Shown one piece after another: positions 35,723 to 44,482 of a DNA stretch of 64,000 nt. Position numbers and translations under genes: made by a program. This stretch comes from an uncultured Collinsella sp. Lineage in GTDB: Bacteria > Actinomycetota > Coriobacteriia > Coriobacteriales > Coriobacteriaceae. Below the pieces are notes generated by a model. The model was given only the letters and a program-made list of their open reading frames with translations. It ran no database searches and was not told the origin of the DNA. The DNA lies in contig CAAELE010000017.1 in the NCBI GenBank assembly GCA_900756765.1, forward strand, positions 1 to 64,000, given 5' to 3'. The first letter of the stretch is position 1, and each line of letters begins with the position of its first letter.

Positions 35723-36130
35723 TACCGCTTCCTTGAAAGTAGCGGCAGGCTAAACGAGGGCGGTGAGTTCCTTTTCTACTTCTACGCCATTAAGGACGGG
35801 CACGTGTACTCCCATCATAAAGATCTCTTTCGTACGACCCATTTCCGCTTCTACAGGAACGCAATCAGCGAGACAAACACTTACGAACTTGAGCCCATGC
35901 TTTGCAAGGTGAAGGCTAACGAGCTGGTTTCGAGAGACGAACTAGCCGACCGGCTGGCCGCCATTGGTTACGAGCGGAATCGTGGGAGCCAGGGGGCGGA
36001 CTTCCACTACGTGCTTAGCGTGGAGGTCGAGAACGCTGCAGTTGTGCCGCTGAGTCTCGCGTGCGGATTGGTCGACGGGCAGAACGGCAACGATGCTTTC
36101 AGCCCGCACTCGCCGAAGTTGGTGGGATAA
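35723..36130 (+). pseudogene. Inverted C-terminal fragment of an R2-like nuclease
   Basis: Encodes 135 residues from YRFLESSGRL to the stop, matching the C-terminus of the DUF2357 protein at 28714-29121 at about 104 of 135 positions without a gap, but on the opposite strand. No nuclease core precedes it; the open frame continues upstream to 35402 with unrelated sequence and no ribosome site. It is therefore a truncated second copy, from a related system or from duplication and divergence. It ends 39 bases before the SIR2 gene. Confidence 0.85.
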
Positions 36131-36169
36131 CATTTCACAAGCATGTCGATTGGTACAGGAGGAAAGATT

Positions 36170-37750
36170 ATGGACGAGAGAATCAAATCGATAATCCACA
36201 AAGCTGTTGATGATGCCGGGCGTTATCCGTTTCTCTTCATCGGCTCTGGCCTCTCCCGTCGTTACTGCGGCACGCCGGGATGGGAGGGGCTGCTTTCGGA
36301 TATCTGCGCCGAGGTGCTTGACGACCCATATGCCTTCGCGCGCTTCAAGAGCCAGGCGAAGATTGCTGTCCAGAACGGCGAGGTCGAGTCCGAACTGCCG
36401 TACGTTGCCACGCTCATGGAAAGCGAAGTAAACCACGAGCTCTTTGCATCGGATGAATTCGCTGCCTTCCGCGAAGATCACAGTGACGAGCTTACCGGGG
36501 ACGCTTCGCCCATGAAGATCTACGTCGCAGATAAGATCGCGAGAGCTCGTCTCGTCGAGAGCGCCGAAACTGAGAAGCTGGCGAAGGCGGGCAGGGAAAA
36601 AGTTGCCGGCATCATCACCACGAATTATGACTGTATGTGTGAGACCCTATTCCCTGGTTTCACGACCTACGTCGGAGAAAGCGACCTCCTGTTCTCTGAC
36701 CAGGCTTTCTCTCAGGAGATATACAAGATCCATGGCTCAGTCTCGAGGGCGGGAAGCATCGTCCTGACCAGCGCTGACTATGCGGAGTTCGCGCAGAAGA
36801 GGAAGTATCTCTCGGCGAAGCTGCTCACCCTCTTCGTCGAGTATCCCGTCATCTTCCTCGGTTATTCGATTCAAGACGAGAACATCAGGTCGATACTGGG
36901 TGACATCTGCGAATGCCTACCAGATGACAAGCTCAAACGGCTGGGCAAGCGGCTCATCTTCGTTCAGCACGCAACCGACACCTCTGTTGGCGAGATTGCT
37001 ATGAGTTTCGGTGGCCGTACGCTTTCGATGACGAAGATCACCACGGATGACTTCGAGTCGATCTACGATGCGATGCGCAGCTTCCGGAAAATGTATAGCA
37101 CGCGATTTATCCGCGAGTTGAGGGGCAGCGTGTTCAGGCTTGCGGAGCATATCGACCCGAGTTCCGACATCATCGTCTCAGGGATAGACAATGTCCTCAA
37201 CGACCTTGACCCGGACCAGAAGATCGTCATCGGCCTGTCGGTGTCACCAAGTAGCATCGGAAAGCCGATTTCACCTGAAGATATCTTCGAGGACATCGTG
37301 CTCGATAACCTTCGCTATGACCCAAAGTTCATCGTCGAGAACTACCTCAACATGTACGTGCGCCAACGGCCCAACAACATGCCTGTCTTCAAGTACACGC
37401 GCGGACTCGGTGGAGAGGTCGGTAAGGACATAGCGACTTATCTCCCAACGCTCACCTCGATTGATAGCTATCGAAGCGAAACGTTCCGCAAATCGATGCC
37501 TGCGACTCGTCGCAGATTCGAAGGGTCGCTGAGCATAAAGGGCCTTGCGAATGCATGCGCGCCAAAGAGCCCGTTCGCGTTCATCCCGTGCCTTTCAGAG
37601 GAAGAGATGGACGTCGACGACTTGGAAGCGTTGCTGAAGCGGGCACTGGCTGACGTGGGAAACGACCCTGCCAAGAAGAGGGCTCTGTTGAAAGATTCGC
37701 ATTATCGGAAGTGCGTCCGCATCTACGACTTCTTGCGCTATGGAAAGTAG
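36170..37750 (+). CDS. SIR2-family NAD-dependent protein, putative defence
   Basis: Protein of about 526 residues with an N-terminal SIR2 domain: FLFIGSGLSRRY (NAD loop), GIITTNYDCM, YKIHGSV with the catalytic-type His, and VIFLGYSIQDENI. The C-terminal half (about 300-526) is of unknown type. SIR2 domains in bacterial defence loci commonly act as NADases causing abortive infection; whether this one does is inferred from family and setting. ATG 36170 has AGGAGG upstream; the earlier ATG at 36143 lacks one. It follows the R2 fragment and may use the promoter of the lost system. Confidence 0.8.
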   Translation: MDERIKSIIHKAVDDAGRYPFLFIGSGLSRRYCGTPGWEGLLSDICAEVLDDPYAFARFKSQAKIAVQNGEVESELPYVATLMESEVNHELFASDEFAAFREDHSDELTGDASPMKIYVADKIARARLVESAETEKLAKAGREKVAGIITTNYDCMCETLFPGFTTYVGESDLLFSDQAFSQEIYKIHGSVSRAGSIVLTSADYAEFAQKRKYLSAKLLTLFVEYPVIFLGYSIQDENIRSILGDICECLPDDKLKRLGKRLIFVQHATDTSVGEIAMSFGGRTLSMTKITTDDFESIYDAMRSFRKMYSTRFIRELRGSVFRLAEHIDPSSDIIVSGIDNVLNDLDPDQKIVIGLSVSPSSIGKPISPEDIFEDIVLDNLRYDPKFIVENYLNMYVRQRPNNMPVFKYTRGLGGEVGKDIATYLPTLTSIDSYRSETFRKSMPATRRRFEGSLSIKGLANACAPKSPFAFIPCLSEEEMDVDDLEALLKRALADVGNDPAKKRALLKDSHYRKCVRIYDFLRYGK

Positions 37751-38111
37751 GAAGTCCCCCAACCTTCACCAATAGTCCGGGCAACGGCATCCGAACCTAG
37801 ATCCAGTTGGGGGACATGCTCCCGAACTATGCACGGTTTCCCGCGCAAAGCTAGTTTAGCAAAGAAATGTGGAGATTGGCGGTTGGGCGCTTGAGATTCC
37901 TGCCAACTGCCGCACCCCTTGAATATCAACTTCATCCGAACACCTCCCAAATTCATCCGTACATGTACGGATGAATTTGGGAATCCGATACCCTGAGGGC
38001 CGGGTCGGCCGGCCCCGGGAGATCGGAGGACGCCATGTCCGGAAAGAGCGGGAAGGGCGCCGCGAGGGCGGTCCCGAGGGCCCACGGCAGGCGATCGGCA
38101 ATTTCATGCAA
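37751..38111. repeat. Gene-free stretch with 38-bp perfect palindrome
   Basis: Holds a perfect palindrome at 37945-37982 (half-site TCCCAAATTCATCCGTACA, no spacer) centred on TGTACA-like sequence, with a further half-like TTCATCCG 14 bases to the left. It is followed by a GC-rich segment leading to the truncated frame at 38035. No other feature seen. Confidence 0.8.
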
Positions 38112-38121
38112 CTACGGCTGA
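38035..38121 (+). pseudogene. Truncated reading frame, start of a lost gene
   Basis: ATG 38035 with a good CGGAGGA ribosome site opens 28 codons (MSGKSGKGAARAVPRAHGRR then a few more) before a stop at the junction with the next gene. The basic N-terminus and high GC content differ from the A+T-rich neighbour. Probably the first codons of an insertion-sequence or phage gene cut by deletion. Confidence 0.4.
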
Positions 38122-38549
38122 AGTGTCTTTATGTGGTTCAGCGCACCCAACAGTACCGTTTGATTTCGCTCAAAGCATAAACGAAACCATGCATATATTC
38201 CCAAGGCAATCAGGCATGGCGTCACGAAAACCCCGGCAGCGATTGAATTGTTGCCCGCCCATGCAGACAGACACCCTCCGACCGTAAGTGAGATGATCAT
38301 GCTGATCACGCTGGGGGCCCAACTCGTATAATGCACCCCACTCACCGCCTGTTCGACTATTTCGCATTTCTTTTTCAGGCTAATGTCCTCATCCACTTCA
38401 CCAAGAGAAAAGTCCACTCCCGAAATTAAATCGAGCAATTCAGCCTCACTGTAGCCGCCTTCCTTGAATCTTTTAATGAAGAAACCTCCTGGTCCAGGCC
38501 CACAGATAGGACGGTTTACACGAAACAGTTCCTTATAGGCGATTCCCAT
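38112..38549 (-). CDS. Hypothetical membrane protein
   Basis: Protein of 145 residues with two transmembrane helices in the second half (SVISMIISLTVGGCLSAW and SIAAGVFVTPCLIALGIYAWF). The N-terminal 75 residues are soluble and charged (GGFFIKRFKEGGYSEAELL). ATG 38549 follows AAGGAG. The family is not recognised, and the A+T content suggests acquired DNA. Confidence 0.6.
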   Translation of the reverse strand: MGIAYKELFRVNRPICGPGPGGFFIKRFKEGGYSEAELLDLISGVDFSLGEVDEDISLKKKCEIVEQAVSGVHYTSWAPSVISMIISLTVGGCLSAWAGNNSIAAGVFVTPCLIALGIYAWFRLCFERNQTVLLGALNHIKTLQP

Positions 38550-38636
38550 TGTTAACTCCTTAAAGTGCAGATGCTATTTACGCTATCGTTCTATCATTTC
38601 GTCCGGACAGATTTTTATCGGACCGTCGGCAACCGT

Positions 38637-39455
38637 TCACAAGGACATCCCGTTCAGTAACTCCCCGCGCTCCTCATACCCGCGCTCGAGCTTCTTCCCA
38701 AGCTCCGCAGCGCAGCGCTTCGTTTCCTCGGCAAACAGGTCATCGATAGCCCTGTCAATCCGCGTGCAAGTCTGCCGATGCTCGTCCTTCCAGGGCAGGT
38801 TGAGTCCCAAACTCGCGTCCCAATAGCCGCCGAGTTTGGCGTTAATTTCTTCCTCGGGATACAGCACGTCGCGGCGAATGTCCTCAACTACATCGTCCTC
38901 GTCCATATCGCAGGCCGCATCGCCCTGCTCGAGGAACTTGCGCAGCTCCTTTTGCGCCCGGATGTTGTTCAGCATGCGAACACACACCACGGCCAAAAAG
39001 CGATAACGTTCGCATAGATCCCACTCGCCTTCGAGCCATACGCGAAAGCCCAGCATTTCGCTCGCGGACTCATCATCCATCAGGATCAATTCCCACGGAA
39101 GCACATTGGCGAGTGCGTCCTCCCCCAGCCTTTGCACGCCGTCGCGCATAAAGATGCACGGCTCCACGTCGTAATAGCCAAAACCGTGGCCCGCATCGCG
39201 ACGATTGATGACATGCTTGGGCAACAGGATGATCTTGTCGCTGGGCTCGGGATCTATCTTCCGCAGCTTTTTGACCTTGCGGCGGGCGCGCTTTAGGCTG
39301 CGTTCGCTATCGACACGGCCGCGGCCGTCCGGCTTGCCGCCGTATCGAAGGGCAACCTCACGCGCCAGGATCTTTGTGTCCGCAGCGCACAGCAGGTCGC
39401 TCACGGTGGGCAGGTCTTCCCACTCAATGCCATCGACGTCCCAAATCCTGTTCAT
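38637..39455 (-). CDS. Conserved hypothetical protein
   Basis: Protein of 272 residues, soluble, rich in charged residues and Trp. A basic helix near residue 55 (SLKRARRKVKKLRK) could contact nucleic acid. ATG 39455 follows AGAGG; the frame continues upstream past the ClpP gene but without a start signal. It lies at the end of the VirD4/ClpP gene run on the minus strand. No enzyme motif seen. Confidence 0.6.
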   Translation of the reverse strand: MNRIWDVDGIEWEDLPTVSDLLCAADTKILAREVALRYGGKPDGRGRVDSERSLKRARRKVKKLRKIDPEPSDKIILLPKHVINRRDAGHGFGYYDVEPCIFMRDGVQRLGEDALANVLPWELILMDDESASEMLGFRVWLEGEWDLCERYRFLAVVCVRMLNNIRAQKELRKFLEQGDAACDMDEDDVVEDIRRDVLYPEEEINAKLGGYWDASLGLNLPWKDEHRQTCTRIDRAIDDLFAEETKRCAAELGKKLERGYEERGELLNGMSL

Positions 39456-39529
39456 GTTCAACCTCTTTCTGGCTGTGAATTTACGCACTTGTTCGCCCTG
39501 CACAACGTACTTGTAAGGCATGCGCCCCG

Positions 39530-40132
39530 CTAGAGCGCCTTCTTGCTGGGCGCAATCACCTCGTCCACCAGGCCCAGCTCCAGAGCGCGCCTGGCGTTGC
39601 ACCAGCAGTCGCGCTCGGTGAGCTCGTGGAACTCCTGGGCGCTCAGGTTGCCATGCTCGGCCAGCAGCTCGTCCAGCTCGGCGCGCATGGCCGCTGTATG
39701 CTGGGCCACGATCTCGATATCGGTCTGCTGCGCCATGCCCGTGCCGCCCATCAGTTGGTGGATGAGCACCTGCGTGTGGCGGTACACCTGACGGTGGTCG
39801 CCGCAGGCCAAGATCACCGCGGCCATCGAGGCCACGACGCCCTCGCCCACCGTGATCACGGGGCAATCGAGCGACTGCATGGTGTCGATGAGCGCCAGCC
39901 CCGCCGTGACGCTGCCGCCCGGGCTGTTGATGATGAGGGTGATGGGCTCGGTCGCACTTTGATGCTCCAGCACCAGCATGGACTTAATAAGGCCGTTGCA
40001 GGTCGCATCGTTGACCTCGCCCTCCAGCAGCAGCACACGGCTGTTGAGCAGTTCGCTTGCCATATCGACAGCGGCAACACGGCCGTCCTTGGACTTCTTT
40101 ATGATGCTGGGCTCACGATACATAACGGGCAT
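39530..40132 (-). CDS. ClpP-like serine protease paralogue
   Basis: Protein of 200 residues with the ClpP fold landmarks: INSPGGSVTAGLA, active Ser102 in VVASMAAVIL, His125 in LIHQLMGG and Asp175 in TERDCW, so the catalytic triad is intact. ClpP normally assembles into a tetradecamer fed by Clp ATPases. It is not next to clpX or another clpP but follows a VirD4-like ATPase after a terminator, so it is probably an accessory paralogue carried by a mobile element. Confidence 0.9.
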   Translation of the reverse strand: MPVMYREPSIIKKSKDGRVAAVDMASELLNSRVLLLEGEVNDATCNGLIKSMLVLEHQSATEPITLIINSPGGSVTAGLALIDTMQSLDCPVITVGEGVVASMAAVILACGDHRQVYRHTQVLIHQLMGGTGMAQQTDIEIVAQHTAAMRAELDELLAEHGNLSAQEFHELTERDCWCNARRALELGLVDEVIAPSKKAL

Positions 40133-40178
40133 GGCAATTCCCTTCTAAACGGAATCGGTAAGGAGGCAAAAACTGGAC

Positions 40179-40209
40179 CGCACGGCTTACGACTAACGGA
40201 AGCCGTGCG
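40179..40209 (-). terminator. Terminator of the VirD4-like gene
   Basis: Stem CGCACGGCTT / AAGCCGTGCG with an 11-base loop, followed on the minus strand by GTCCAGTTTTT. Confidence 0.75.
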
Positions 40210-40247
40210 ACAAAACATGCAAGATGGGGTACACAAAGCTGCAAGGG

Positions 40248-41732
40248 CTAATCCCTCAGCCACTTGGCAGCATTGGGGTGATCGGCGCAAAAGTACTTCT
40301 TGGCGCGGAAGGGACGCATGCCGGTCACCTTGACCAGGCAATCGGTGCGGGGCATAAGCCCAACCTCGCCTGGGGTCATCACGCAACCGCGCACATCTAC
40401 GGCAGTGCGCTCGGCGCCCACGTACTTGGTGCCCAAAACCGACTCGCCACACAGTTCGCTTATGTAGTTCTGCGTCGCGATGTTGCTGCCGCCGCCCATA
40501 TAGACCAAACTATCGCAGTTATCGAGGATGGTAAGCGCCGTGGATTTGCCGTACACGACATCGAGCTGGCTCAGCGATTGCGCACACATCAAAAAGCTAA
40601 TGCCGCGACTGCGCACAGTCGCAATGCTGCGCTCAAAATCGGGGATGCGGCCCACATTGGGAAACTCATCGAGCACAAACTGCACGCGACGCTGCAAATG
40701 ACCGCTGGGGCCGGCATCGGCACGGCGCTGGGCAAGGTTAAACAGCTGCTTAAGGGCAACGTTCGCAAGCCATGCATTGGCCGAGTCGTTGTCGCTCACC
40801 TTAAGATCGATCACGCGCTTGCCCTCGTCGATACGATCAAGACGCATCTCGTCATGCTCAAAAACGCGCATGAGCTGAGGCGTCTTAAGCCGCGAGATAG
40901 TTGCATTGAGCGTGATCAGAATACTCTTAAGCGTCCTATTGGCCGCCCCACGAAAATCGCGATACTGCTCAACGCCGTACAGGTCTGCGTTCACCGCCCC
41001 ATACTTATCGAGGAACTCCTTGGACTCCACCTCCTCCACAAGGTAGTCCAACGGGAATCGCCCCTCGCCATCTCCCGTGACCTTGATGAGCGCAGCCAGT
41101 TTAAAAACGTTGTTCATCTTAAGGTAGCGGCGCGGAGCACTGGGATCCTCGCCCGGCGCAAGGGTGCCGGCAAGGCACTCCAAGAGATACAGGATTCCAA
41201 CAATTGCTCGAAGCAGCAGATCGTTTGCGTTATCCCAGAACGGATCATCCTTAAAGCTACGCCTGTTAGGTTCGACCCCCTCCATGATTGCCGCCACTGT
41301 GGTGGGGATATCCTCGACATCCATCACGTAACGCAGAGGGTCGTATCCGGCCGACTGCTCGGGATTAACAGTATCGAGAACCGTCACCTCGTAGCCGTCC
41401 TCTTCAAAGCCCTTCCCCGTACGGCGCAGCAGCTCACCCTTGGTGTCTGTGACCACATAGCAGCACTCGTGGTGATTGAGCAGGTTGGGCAAAATGAAAC
41501 TCGCCGTTTTGCCGCTGCCGGTACCTCCAAAGGCAAAAACATTGTTGGACACGCTCGTCTCCCAATGCTTGTCGTCCTCGTAAAAGGCAACCGTAGCGCC
41601 CTGTGCCAAGATCACATCGCGCTGCTCATCGCCGGATGACAGCGCCTGCATCTCCTCCTCAGTCGCCCACTTCTTGGTCTGATACTCCGTTTGCTGCGCG
41701 GCCTCATAGCCGAACATCTTGATGACTGACAT
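40248..41732 (-). CDS. VirD4/TraG-family type IV coupling ATPase
   Basis: Protein of 494 residues. Walker A GGTGSGKT (69-76), a long helical insertion, Walker B VQFVLDEFPNVG and the following RSRGISFLMCAQSLSQL are typical of type IV coupling proteins, which feed relaxase-bound DNA to a conjugation channel. The N-terminal membrane anchor usual in VirD4 is missing, so it may be soluble or rely on a partner. No relaxase, VirB4 or other conjugation gene is nearby. It follows the zinc-ribbon protein at 41771 by 38 bases. Confidence 0.9.
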   Translation of the reverse strand: MSVIKMFGYEAAQQTEYQTKKWATEEEMQALSSGDEQRDVILAQGATVAFYEDDKHWETSVSNNVFAFGGTGSGKTASFILPNLLNHHECCYVVTDTKGELLRRTGKGFEEDGYEVTVLDTVNPEQSAGYDPLRYVMDVEDIPTTVAAIMEGVEPNRRSFKDDPFWDNANDLLLRAIVGILYLLECLAGTLAPGEDPSAPRRYLKMNNVFKLAALIKVTGDGEGRFPLDYLVEEVESKEFLDKYGAVNADLYGVEQYRDFRGAANRTLKSILITLNATISRLKTPQLMRVFEHDEMRLDRIDEGKRVIDLKVSDNDSANAWLANVALKQLFNLAQRRADAGPSGHLQRRVQFVLDEFPNVGRIPDFERSIATVRSRGISFLMCAQSLSQLDVVYGKSTALTILDNCDSLVYMGGGSNIATQNYISELCGESVLGTKYVGAERTAVDVRGCVMTPGEVGLMPRTDCLVKVTGMRPFRAKKYFCADHPNAAKWLRD

Positions 41733-41770
41733 GGCATGGCCCCTTTCTTGTCGGAAGATCTGATTGGCTA

Positions 41771-42688
41771 CTAGGAAATACGGTCGACGTCGGTGTCCTC
41801 ATCGGGATTCGCCGCGCACGACAACTTGACCGTGCCGTCAATCAGGCGCTCGGCCTGCGACAAATAGCTCTCGCGTGCCGCGACAGAGACCGTTCCATCA
41901 CGCAGATATGCAAGCAACGCCTCAATCATCAGCCTGTCGAGCAGGTCGTACCCTTTGGCCTGAGCAAAGTTGAGGGTGTAGCGATCCTGGAGCTTTCGCA
42001 CCTTAGTTGCCAAATCGATTTCCATCTTTTCCTCCATGTAATAAAAAGTGTGTCGTTCGTCCAAAAGTGCCTCAAACGGGCGTTTGACGCATAGCTCAAA
42101 GTTGAAACGCGGACTCGCATCGAACACGCGTCGTTGCACCTTGAGGTAGCGCTTATAAAACATGACGGCGTCATCTTCATCCGCCGTAAAGCCACGCGAC
42201 CCATCGCGGTGCAGCCGGTCGTATGGCTTTCTGCCATCGATATGACGCACGAAGAGGGATGGGACATAGGCACCCTTCTTGACGCTGTACTTCATCCCTG
42301 TCGCAACTTCCTCAAACAAGAGAACGCCAGCCGATTTGAAACCTGCATTGCGCCCATGCCTAAACATGCTCACCACAGTCGCCACGCTTTCGATGCAGCT
42401 ATTGTGCGGGGGAAAATACAGCGGCAGTAAAGCGAGCGTCGCGGCAGTCAAAAGTTCGCGGGCCTCGTGCACATCGGCTCGATACTGCTCGGGAACCAGC
42501 CCGGGCATATCGGGCGAGCGATCTTCCAGCACGGCGACGAGCGTCTTGGCTAGGCGTTCAACGTTCTTCTCACCGCAGTACGGACACGGAAGTGGCCGTC
42601 CCACCTTCCCGTTCATTTCGCACATGCTGCGGAGATCCTCGTCGATCTCGTCAAGGAATGCTTTGTAGATGTCGTCTTTACTCTTCAC
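41771..42688 (-). CDS. Hypothetical protein with CxxC motif
   Basis: Protein of 305 residues starting with a charged helix, then CPYCGEKN at residues 35-42, a single CxxC that could be half of a zinc site. The middle contains RHGRNAGFKSAG and KRYLKVQRRV, the end is helical. It leads the minus-strand run with the VirD4-like gene and is probably cotranscribed. Unknown family; the pairing suggests a role with the coupling protein. Confidence 0.6.
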   Translation of the reverse strand: MKSKDDIYKAFLDEIDEDLRSMCEMNGKVGRPLPCPYCGEKNVERLAKTLVAVLEDRSPDMPGLVPEQYRADVHEARELLTAATLALLPLYFPPHNSCIESVATVVSMFRHGRNAGFKSAGVLLFEEVATGMKYSVKKGAYVPSLFVRHIDGRKPYDRLHRDGSRGFTADEDDAVMFYKRYLKVQRRVFDASPRFNFELCVKRPFEALLDERHTFYYMEEKMEIDLATKVRKLQDRYTLNFAQAKGYDLLDRLMIEALLAYLRDGTVSVAARESYLSQAERLIDGTVKLSCAANPDEDTDVDRIS

Positions 42689-42972
42689 GAATGACCTTCC
42701 TTTCTGTGGGGTGCTTATAAGTAGTCTGTTCTAGGCTTTAGAATGTTCTGACGCTAAGGCGATGACGGTCGACCTAACTTGTAGTTTTATAAGTGGAATC
42801 CTCCTGCTTGATAATGCAATTTGCCTAAAGACTGCAAAGCGTTCGCATCAAGCAGTTGGTATTGAGTTGGATTTGGATTGCTTCGAGAATAGCACAATGC
42901 GCTGTTCTCATCATTAGAATTTTTTAAATTTTTCTGCTAATATAAACTCACTGAGAAGAAAGGGCTCTATAC
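42689..42972. promoter_or_regulatory. A+T-rich divergent promoter region
   Basis: 284 bases between the VirD4 operon and the HsdM/S-like gene, with many A/T runs (TTTTTAAATTTTTC, AATATAAAC). No clear inverted-repeat operator identified. Confidence 0.45.
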
Positions 42973-44409
42973 ATGCGTGAAACTACATCATCATTGCCAC
43001 GCCTCACTGCCGCCGCCCTCTCGCGCGCGCTTAACCTGGAACAAGACAGTCGTCTGCTCACCGTACGTCTACCCGGCGCCGTGGATGCCGAAGATCTCGC
43101 TAAGTGCTTTACCTTAAACGGCAACGGCGTACCTAATATTTGCGAACTTGAGCCCGGCAAGCAGAACACGGGCAATGACAACGCGGCGCCGGTGTTTATC
43201 GATGCCACAGCTTGCGTTCGCAAACGTTTTCGCGAAATCAACAGCGCATGTGAGGCGCTCATTAATGATCTGGAGCCTGGCTACCTGGGCTTCTGCGATT
43301 GGGAGGCCTATCTCTGGTGCCTGTATGCACTAGCCCTCTCCGGTCGTACTCGAGCCGCCGTACTGCTGCCGTTCGAGTCTTTGGACAACGCCGAGCAGGC
43401 ACGCGCGATTCTGTTGCGCGAGGGGCTCGTCGAAAGCGTCCTATATCACCCGCTCGCCGAATCTCCGATGCACGGCATGTACGCACTTATTGTATTGTCG
43501 ACGGGAAATCGCAGCGTTTCATTCCGCAATGCCGCCACGCCCATGCCACGCCTTCGGTTTGCCGACGGGGCTCGCTACCCCAATCTTCCCTTGGCTTTCT
43601 CCCCTGACTGGAGCGGCATCGAGTGCGACTCACGCAAAACGGTTTCCATTGAAACCGTCGAGCTCGAAACGCGCAAGCTACTCCAACACCACGCCGCGCT
43701 CTCCAAAGGCAGGGTTGGCCTGATCTCCGTAGCTCAAAACTACAGCGCAACGCTCGGCGACAGCTTTATGCGCGTGGTGCCGTTTATGCCCCGAGACAGC
43801 ACCACCTCGGATGACATCGACGCTGTCGAGGTGCGCCGCATTTCATCTCAGGATTTCCGCAACGGCTATTTGCTGCCCAAGGATGTTGCGGAAGGCGCGT
43901 CGGAGCTGGATTCCGAACCTGTAAAGGTAAGTCCAGACGTGTTGGCTCGTTACGAGCTTCGTTGCGGCGATATCGTCATGCCGCGCATACTCGGTCGTTA
44001 CGGCGCGTCGAACCTACTTGTGGTCGGCATCGATGATGCAAAGCAGCATCTAGTTGCCTCGCACAACACCACCGCCATTCGCCCGGCGATTCCAACGATG
44101 ACCGACGAGGAGCGCATGGTGTATGCAGAGATGGTCGCGGCGTACCTCACCGACGGCCATGGGTCCATAGTTTTGCAGGTATTGTCCGACAATCAGTACA
44201 GCCACGCCATCCGCCCTACCGATCTGTTCGAGATCGAAGTCCCACCAGCACTCGACCCGCGTACGCGCGAGTATAGCGAATCCATCAATCGCTTTGCCGA
44301 GGTCGTAAGGGCCAAGAAACAAGCCGAGGCCGCTGTCGCCCAAGCCCAGCGCAACCTCGAAGCCGCAAAGAAGGCCGTTACTCAGGTGGTCGACCAGGCC
44401 TGTGAGTAG
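42973..44409 (+). CDS. HsdM/HsdS-like chimera without catalytic motifs
   Basis: Protein of 478 residues. Residues about 105-165 (AAVLLPFESLDNAEQARAILLREGLVESVLYHP) look like the segment just after the catalytic motif of HsdM-type adenine methyltransferases, but neither the SAM motif nor NPPY/NPPF precedes it. Residues about 280-430 resemble one HsdS target-recognition half (LRCGDIVMPRILGRYG), and the end is a coiled coil (AKKQAEAAVAQAQRNLEAAKK) like HsdS spacers. No HsdR is nearby. It may be a remnant, a regulator or an unusual specificity protein. Confidence 0.55.
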   Translation: MRETTSSLPRLTAAALSRALNLEQDSRLLTVRLPGAVDAEDLAKCFTLNGNGVPNICELEPGKQNTGNDNAAPVFIDATACVRKRFREINSACEALINDLEPGYLGFCDWEAYLWCLYALALSGRTRAAVLLPFESLDNAEQARAILLREGLVESVLYHPLAESPMHGMYALIVLSTGNRSVSFRNAATPMPRLRFADGARYPNLPLAFSPDWSGIECDSRKTVSIETVELETRKLLQHHAALSKGRVGLISVAQNYSATLGDSFMRVVPFMPRDSTTSDDIDAVEVRRISSQDFRNGYLLPKDVAEGASELDSEPVKVSPDVLARYELRCGDIVMPRILGRYGASNLLVVGIDDAKQHLVASHNTTAIRPAIPTMTDEERMVYAEMVAAYLTDGHGSIVLQVLSDNQYSHAIRPTDLFEIEVPPALDPRTREYSESINRFAEVVRAKKQAEAAVAQAQRNLEAAKKAVTQVVDQACE

Positions 44410-44436
44410 CGCATACATAGGCAGTAGAAACGTCTT

Positions 44437-44471
44437 AAGCCGGCGGCAGGAACTAATCCTGCCGCCGGCTT
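44437..44471. terminator. Bidirectional terminator
   Basis: Perfect 14-bp arms AAGCCGGCGGCAGG and CCTGCCGCCGGCTT around a 7-base loop, between two convergent genes; A/T residues flank both sides. Confidence 0.85.
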
Positions 44472-44482
44472 AACTATCTAGC

